NCBI GenBank assembly: GCA_032622095.1
Contig: CP136067.1
Coordinates: 79,262,705 to 79,326,704 of the forward strand
DNA: 64,000 bases
Direction of reading: 5' to 3'
DNA from: Siphonodentalium dalli
Lineage: Eukaryota > Mollusca > Scaphopoda > Gadilida > Siphonodentaliidae
Shown: positions 60,701 through 64,000 of the stretch, piece by piece
Layout of the letters: the number at the start of each line of letters is the position of its first letter
How positions within the stretch are numbered: the first letter of the stretch is position 1
Notes under the pieces: model-generated
Seen by the model: the letters and a program-made list of their open reading frames with translations, nothing else
The model's database searches: none
What the model was told of the DNA's origin: nothing
Translations under genes and position numbers: made by a program

Positions 60701-63700
60701 TAGACGCTTTTTTGTGTTTAGAACATTTATACCTGTCGGAATCTTATTGTAATTAAGTTATAAATTTGTAAACACTGTAACTAGTAGCTTGTTCATTTAT
60801 TTAGTCTTCACTCACGGCAGTCTTACGTGCGTAATTACATGATTAATGATCTGGATACCATCAACACAATTAATGCACCCACGGAAATGATCGACTTGCG
60901 TAACATACTTAGCTTTGGATTGCTTTGTGATTATCTCAGGTGCAAGGAAATGGCTACTTTTCAGTGACAAATAACAAAATTTTCGTCCGACAGGATGAAC
61001 CATGGTCTTCCCGTCGAGTTATATGTTTCCCCAATACGGACTCATTAAAATCCCCCCTGGCGGAAACCCTGCTTGTGGAAAATATCCTTGGTAATGTCTA
61101 GGTTTGTATATCATGTCACTTGTGGAAAATATCATTGGTAATGTGGCGGTTTGTATTATCATTCTCATATTTTCATGTTCTACTTGTTCTAGAATCTGGA
61201 TGAAGTTATCTGCAGTGAATATTGTGACTACCGGTAATTAAGAAATAAATTTTCTTTTGATGAAGTTTTAACCAAAATTTGGAAGAAATATCTTCTATAC
61301 TGTGCTTCGGGCCCACGCTGACCTAAATATCAACCTTAAACTAGTTCAATTAGAAATCTAGAACTGAGAATTTCATGCTAGAAATAGATATGAACTCTTA
61401 TGCATGTTTAGTGCTTGAAGCTTTGGAATAGCGCTCTATAAGTTTGCTATTATTATATCTTTGTTGCCACTAAATATTATAAATATTAATTCCCTTAGTC
61501 TTACCAACAGGCAACAGTAAGTCTATGAATTGACTGAAATCCCTGCTTTACTAATTTTATTATGTTCAGGTTCATTTTTTTGTCGATCGTTGATTTTTCT
61601 TGGACACATGCAATGTAATTACAATGCTAAAATTTATGTCAACCGGGTTAATGACATCATTGTGATTTGGAACGTCTCTCATTCCTAAATCACTGCAAAA
61701 ACAGAAACATGTTTTTGTTCAAAAAAATCTAAACCATTATATTCCTAATATAATAAATGTTGATAGTGCTGTCGCTTAAACTGTTTATGTCTGCTTTGGA
61801 GATTTGACAACTATTGGGCTCAGCTGCATAGATGTTTAAGGTTAGCAGTTAACCACAATCGTGCGGATCGCATAAGGCAGAATTCTGCTGGAGGTTGCAG
61901 GAATGGAGGAAAATCTCTGTCCATGAAAACAACTGCCAAAATATCTAGTGACCAGTAAAACATGGCCCTATTTTAAGCCAAATGATTTCTTTATACAGTA
62001 ATGCCCTTAATAATCAGCTCCTTAACCACAGCAGAATTATGGGTAACTTTTCAGGATTTAGTCGGAAATATGGCTTGTTGCCATTCATCGGAAAGCTCTC
62101 AGTGAGAGCATTCCGATGATTGGCAACAAGCCATATTTCCAATTAAATTCTGAAAAGTTAACCATAATTCTGCTGTGGTTAAGGAGTTGATTATTTAGGG
62201 CATTACTGTATGTACATTACTTGTGTATTATGGTTAACAACATAATCACAACGTAACAGATAAAATTCTTGCAACAATATGTTGCAGAATAAGATTGTTT
62301 TGTTAATTGTTGATGTGTGTTTCTTGAAGAGGATTACTTTTAAGGGAATCAGGTGAAATGAATGTCTAGTGGTCAGCATTAAGCAGAAAATTAAAATTGA
62401 TCTTCGTTTATCACCCCCGTTGGTTTTATTTATTGGATGCACAGGTGGATAGTCTGAGGGGAAATAAGGGATAAGAGAAAGGCGACCCAATGCCCTTCTA
62501 GCGGAAACCCTGCACAAGGATACCACTTGAGCCGAATCTCTATTAGCTCTCATGTGATAATCAATAACCAAACCAACATGAGTGCGGCTCTATATATATG
62601 GATCATGCCACAACCATTCTAACAATTTCAATGTTTTGTCAAGCTTCAAATGGCACTTTGGAAACATATTGGGTTTCTTGTGCTGTCTTAACTCATTTCA
62701 AAACCATATTCAGTCCTTCAAATTTAAGGCGCACCCTTGTGCATTATACAGGAAAAATAGGATCCAAAAGCAGGCCCACGATTAACATAAACAAAAGCAT
62801 TACCATAAACATAAAACTCTTAATGGATTAGGGCACAAATTTTAGATAATTTTTTTTATAAATAGGTTTATTGCAAATAAAAATAAGCAATGAGCCAGAC
62901 AACAGGTACGAAGACCTATATAAGTCTGACTCAACAAAACATAAATTACAAAGAAAATTCACATGATTAACAAAACAAAAAGAAAAAACAAAAATATTAA
63001 AGTGTATATGCTGATAATGTACAGTTGATTCAGGAGTCCTTGGGATGTTAAGAAGCTAGATATTCAGTAACTTTCTGAATTTTAATCAATTTGAGGCTGT
63101 GTGCATCAGTTTTGGTAATTGGCCAAATAGATCTTCATGACACCAGAAAATGTATATAGGATTTTGCTTTATATAACATTATCTAATTGCGTCCCTTACC
63201 AAAAAGATAATGAAAGATTAATAGTTCAATTCGTATCTATATCAATTTCTGTGTATAAAGCGCAATAGTTATGCATTTGTGAATCTGGATGTTGCTTCAA
63301 CATAAATATGAACTGCTTTTACAATTTCTGAATTTATAGTGACACTCAAGCGATTATCTCCATAGAGATCAACTTAGCAAAGCCCTCTCACACAACAAGT
63401 TATACAAAATTTACATAGTATGGATTTATGATTTGTGCCTTAAAATAAGCATATTTTTAATAGCAGGAGTGAATATCACAGTTGATTGTTGTGGGCTGTT
63501 ATGGATAAAGAAGTTTCTGGGATGCATTAAGTGTGGTTGAATTTAAATACATACAGATGGTGGTTTATATCACCTACATTTTTTTCAAAATTGAAGAAAA
63601 GCATATTCTCCAAAGTGTTGTTCCTGGTTTAAAGTGTCTACTTGAGTGTATCTGTTCCACCATGCTTTTCAATCAATTGTTCATATTTATTGTCATGTAT

Positions 63701-64000
63701 GCTGTATATCTTTAATCATTAGCAATGACTTTCTCTATTTTAGTTGTATCTGTCTTGGGTTGATAGAGAAATCTATGAGGTGAGAATATATCCAGGGTTT
63801 GGCAATAACTGTCTTAGTTTGTACATCACAGCAGTAAAAGTTCATATGAATAATAGACTTTAATCTCAAAGTAAATAGAGATGCTTAGTGAATGAACATT
63901 GCTATTTAAGCTGGCATCTCCCATTGTTGTTGTGCCTATTCTGTCTGTTTGTGAATGTAAACTCAATGTCTCTTTTTGAATAGACTGATTCCTGGTCCAA
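45709..64000 (+). CDS. MTX2: Metaxin-2, first seven exons (3' part beyond window)
   Basis: Exons: 45709-45751, 53559-53606, 56074-56193, 58042-58118, 59583-59675, 63744-63779 and 63984 to the window end. Phases match throughout (1, 1, 1, 0, 0, 0). The reading starts MAGLVVEAFQAELGASEPW; ALYQ-like KLYQPFQ follows in exon 2, then KTFLKMCGLNFELELRTNAE and EMSPSG (exon 3), GRVPFIKVGPFLISELEPII (exon 4), EQLSEMKAYMSLVENIL (exon 5), LYLSWVDREIYE (exon 6) and TDSWS. These match the conserved order of metaxin-2: the N-terminal hydrophobic start, EPWP, the thioredoxin-like GST-N region with MSPSG-VPFI, and the start of the GST-C helices. About 144 of the family's ~260 residues are in the window. Metaxin-2 works with metaxin-1 on the cytosolic face of the mitochondrial outer membrane in protein import and beta-barrel assembly. 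Exons 4 and 5 have tandemly duplicated donor ends. Confidence 0.94.
45925..46005 (+). repeat. Fragment of a dispersed repeat shared with 48361-48560
   Basis: GTGATCTACTATATATTTTG and GGGACTTTTGTTTGTTTGTC match TGATCTAATATATATTTTGG and GGACTTCTGTCTGTTTG at 48366. The 46-kb copy is cut short where the LINE remnant begins. Confidence 0.6.
46025..46714 (+). mobile_element. 5'-truncated non-LTR retrotransposon (reverse transcriptase C-terminus)
   Basis: The plus strand encodes the end of an ORF2-type protein: HLGAILDHHLNGE, LALIQCHFDYSLSFWYTSL, RLQATQNRLVRYIL, FLKVDWLPVCERVNF and, after a frameshift between 46514 and 46620, SFFYTGIRLWNRLD up to a stop at 46714. This block order (YLG-x-LD, FDY-x3-W, Q-N-x-x-R, WLP, WN-L) is typical of the C-terminal region after the polymerase domain in L2/CR1/jockey-type elements. 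The frameshift and 5' truncation make it inactive. Confidence 0.85.
46715..47300. other. Intron 1 of MTX2, nothing recognised
   Basis: Contains short direct repeats of AATTCCGTATCAGTATCC at 47100-47140 (two units) and no exon. Confidence 0.4.
47305..47458. mobile_element. TA-flanked palindromic MITE
   Basis: CAGTGAAGTGATATGGCTGC ... GACGATGTCAGATC is mirrored by GATCTGACATCGTC ... CAGCCCATATCACTTCACTG. Arms ~55 bp, TA at 47303 and 47459. Termini and TA duplication fit a Tc1/mariner-type MITE. Confidence 0.82.
47470..48360. other. Intronic; (ATCA)n tract near 48040, no gene
   Basis: AAATAAATAAATCAATCAATC near 48040-48062 follows AT-rich sequence with AATAAA, resembling a retroelement 3' end. 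Nothing coding is recognised. Confidence 0.4.
48361..48600 (+). repeat. Dispersed repeat with CTATGCCCGGAAAAACT core
   Basis: TGATCTAATATATATTTTGG, GGATTTCGACGAAATTTG, CCTGACCTTGACCTTC and CCCGGACGAAGTCGGG are in order. A truncated relative lies at 45925-46005. No coding sequence. The internal GGTCAAGGTCAGG-like inverted words are part of it. Confidence 0.5.
48828..48954. mobile_element. Short TIR element
   Basis: AGCAATTAAGAATCAAGATG and CATCTTTATTCTTAATTGCT are inverted ends 127 bp apart. The surrounding 74-codon frame is a shadow of the element. Confidence 0.65.
49240..50112. mobile_element. hAT-like element related to 3987-5058, borders unclear
   Basis: GAAGTGACTTCTCCCTGTC with AATAGGGCGAAGTGGG near 49255-49300, and TTAGGGCGAAGTGAGC, CTTCGCCCTCTCGGC near 50050-50100, are the same subterminal words as in the 3987-5058 hAT. 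Exact ends and a target duplication could not be fixed. It appears to sit upstream of, or inside, the LINE remnant that follows. Confidence 0.5.
50113..51060 (+). mobile_element. Internally deleted non-LTR retrotransposon
   Basis: Two coding pieces survive. 50117-50410 reads SWICCKCESMN and ends in LRIMTVNCRSI, the usual zinc-finger tail and start of the endonuclease domain in mollusc non-LTR ORF2 proteins. 50523-51018 begins in the late polymerase/thumb region: CEKDLGIHVDDQLKFEKHVS, LYSSMVWPIIDYGHCIW, ALEIVQRHATRMIPWL. The whole endonuclease and most of the polymerase in between are missing, with only ~110 bp joining them. It is in MTX2 intron 1. Confidence 0.85.
51271..51687. mobile_element. 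TTAA-flanked 417-bp composite MITE
   Basis: The ends are TTAACCCTTTACCCAACA and TGTTGGGTAAAGGTTTAA. Two copies of the CCAATGCATTCTCTTATATA hairpin module lie inside (51340-51410 and 51610-51662), one near each end. This is the same module as in 14999-15206, 39535-39712 and 42544-42774 but with different outer ends. Confidence 0.8.
51830..52310 (+). repeat. Family G repeat array
   Basis: ACTAAATCCTTTGGCACA, AACTTCATATGGATCTT, CTAGATGGGAGCCATTGA and AACATGGCAGCCATCTTAG, ending GAGCTACCATGTCATTGACA. Confidence 0.65.
52320..52965 (+). repeat. Pearl-like monomers
   Basis: CAAGTTCCAATTTGGGTTC, CACCAGAGTTACTGCCC, GATAACTTTAGTT, GTTTCCAGGTGATAGC and CAGGTCAAGTTCAAATTTGG mark about three diverged monomers. 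Confidence 0.55.
52992..53315. mobile_element. TTAA-flanked 324-bp MITE, intact copy
   Basis: TTAACCTCTTCGCTGCTAAA at the left and GCAGCGAAGAGGTTAA at the right, with GACGTTATGACGTC just inside and a second hairpin AGTCCGTAGTACCTACGGAC near 53230. A split copy is at 3877-5240. Confidence 0.82.
53320..53558 (+). other. End of MTX2 intron 1
   Basis: AT-rich sequence ending in the acceptor TTATTCGTTTTTTCAG before exon 2. Confidence 0.5.
54010..54290 (-). repeat. Monomer repeat, inverted relative of 32076-32610
   Basis: CGAAAACCAGGTTTGTC, GAGAGTTATGGGTCTTAGTT, TTTGATCGCTCGTGACCGTT and TTGGTATATGGCTC are complements of blocks in the 32-kb array. Confidence 0.6.
54295..54680 (-). repeat. Family G monomers, both orientations mixed
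   Basis: GCAGCAGCCATCTTGGATTT, ACTAAATCCTTTAGCACACC and GACCTCCAGATGGGAGC recur twice, ending near CACCCTTGTTTTATT at 54670. Confidence 0.55.
54690..56073. other. Intron 2 of MTX2
   Basis: Mostly unique AT-rich sequence. A ~48-bp imperfect direct repeat (CAAACTCATTTCGGACGG and AAACTCATTGCAGACGG, each followed by TGCATAGTTACAT) occurs near 55434-55510. No exon is supported. Confidence 0.45.
56380..56594. mobile_element. MITE of the CCCTTTCTTTACTAAAT family, partial copy 4
   Basis: AATGTTCAAATAACAAGTTC (56415) and the end CATTCAGTAATGAAAGAGTTAA (56573-56594) match the family in reverse orientation. The other end is missing. It begins about 190 bp after exon 3 of MTX2. Confidence 0.55.
56600..57097. 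other. Intron 3 of MTX2, nothing recognised
   Basis: No coding exon or clear repeat. Confidence 0.35.
57098..58003. mobile_element. Pogo/Tigger-like DNA transposon remnant, ending 38 bp before MTX2 exon 4
   Basis: The left end is CAGTGAAACCACTCCAAACC and the right end complement is GAGTAAAACCTCTCCAAACC. TA lies on each side (57096 and 58004). Termini of this CAGTRAAACCTCTCCAAA type are characteristic of pogo/Tigger members of Tc1/mariner. Interior (~850 bp) shows no transposase frame. Confidence 0.82.
58112..58198 (+). repeat. 29-bp triplication covering the MTX2 exon 4 splice donor
   Basis: Three head-to-tail units start at 58112, 58141 and 58170. Each begins CACGAAG followed by GT(A/C)GGTAAC and ends AACTTAC. 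The exon/donor junction ACGAAG|GTAGGT is therefore present three times, at 58118, 58147 and 58176. The second has GTCGGT instead of GTAGGT. Only the first is placed to keep frame with exon 5. Confidence 0.92.
58410..58863. mobile_element. TTAA-flanked ~454-bp MITE, copy 2
   Basis: TTAAAGGTAATCAATCTGAT at the left and ATCGGATTATGCATCTTTAA at the right. Internal blocks match 12781-13225. It lies in MTX2 intron 4. Confidence 0.75.
58870..59582. other. Remainder of MTX2 intron 4
   Basis: No repeat or exon recognised before the acceptor TTTTATGTTATAG. Confidence 0.4.
59643..61161 (+). repeat. 48-bp tandem array made from the end of MTX2 exon 5, split by a hAT
   Basis: Units start at 59643, 59691, 59739 and 59786 (the last interrupted at 59795 and resuming at 61072), with a fifth at 61116-61161. 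Each unit copies the last 33 bp of exon 5 (TCACTCGTGGAAAACATCC ... GTCGAG) plus the donor GTTTGTATTATCATG. The first two extra units stay in the exon's reading frame. The third lost one base. Confidence 0.93.
59796..61071. mobile_element. 1.28-kb hAT-type element inserted in the exon-5-derived array
   Basis: Ends TAGGGTTTCC and GGAAACCCTG are inverted, and CTTGTGG lies on both sides (59789-59795 and 61072-61078). Seven bases are exact and an eighth differs. Interior has no transposase frame but carries internal duplications (GAGATTTTTGTGCACGG-like words with CCGTGGA(C/T)GAAACTACT at 60120-60260). A lone end of the same family, AGCGGAAACCCTG, ends at 62512. Confidence 0.8.
61165..61995. other. 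MTX2 intron 5, nothing recognised
   Basis: No exon or repeat is supported. Confidence 0.35.
61996..62208. mobile_element. TA-flanked mariner-like MITE, full-length copy
   Basis: CAGTAATGCCCTTAATAATC and GATTATTTAGGGCATTACTG bound ~100-bp inverted arms around CTCTCAGTGAGAG. TA on each side. This is the longest intact copy of the family in the window (213 bp). Confidence 0.85.
62215..63743. other. MTX2 intron 5, 3' part
   Basis: Contains a solitary hAT end at about 62480-62512. The remainder, to the acceptor TCTCTATTTTAG, has only short open frames and no recognised element. Confidence 0.4.

Noticed and set aside
59789-61078. Claim of an exact 8-bp duplication for the hAT at 59796-61071
   Set aside because: Only seven bases (CTTGTGG) match exactly. 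The host is itself a tandem repeat, so the border could shift by a base.

Overview
This window looks like nuclear DNA of an invertebrate animal, with no bacterial features. It is A+T-rich, its genes are split into short exons (36 to 391 bp) with GT/AG introns of hundreds to thousands of bases, and most of the rest is transposon debris. A lophotrochozoan, probably a mollusc, fits best. The main reason is the abundance of tandem ~160 bp monomers resembling the pearl/helentron repeats known from bivalves, so this placement is an inference.

Three host genes can be supported. (1) On the plus strand, four exons between 3509 and 14807 join in consistent phase into a protein of about 270 residues: a polar Ser/Lys-rich N-terminus and a hydrophobic C-terminal membrane region. 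I do not recognise its family. (2) On the minus strand, 45494 down to 28014, seven exons encode a complete 303-residue HAD phosphatase of the phosphoglycolate/glycerol-3-phosphate phosphatase family (PGP-like), with all four HAD motifs. (3) On the plus strand from 45709 to beyond the window, the first seven exons of metaxin-2 (MTX2), the mitochondrial outer-membrane import component, are present; the seventh is cut by the window end. The PGP-like and MTX2 genes are head to head with only 214 bp between their start codons, so they probably share a bidirectional promoter.

Layout: 0-3.5 kb holds a diverged tandem duplication, a GC-richer unassigned stretch and a foldback element. 3.5-14.8 kb is gene 1, whose introns contain nested hAT and TTAA-type elements. 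14.8-28 kb is intergenic, with foldback MITEs, a 61-bp higher-order repeat, a hAT nested inside another hAT, and a 36-bp minisatellite just beyond the 3' end of the PGP-like gene. 28-45.5 kb is the PGP-like gene, its introns filled with pearl-like monomers, hAT pieces and MITEs. 45.7-64 kb is MTX2, with two non-LTR retrotransposon remnants in intron 1, a pogo/Tigger-like element ending 38 bp before exon 4, and tandem duplication of the splice-donor ends of exons 4 and 5.

The most striking property is the density of short non-autonomous DNA transposons whose borders can be read directly: seven hAT-type insertions with exact 8-bp target duplications (four larger or GC-rich elements of different families, one nested copy, and two copies of a double-hairpin family), an eighth with 7 bp, several TTAA-flanked palindromic families, and TA-flanked mariner-like ones. 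Many are nested, giving a relative insertion order. I saw no CRISPR array, operon or convincing RNA gene. I could not run any search, so family names rest on motifs and termini.
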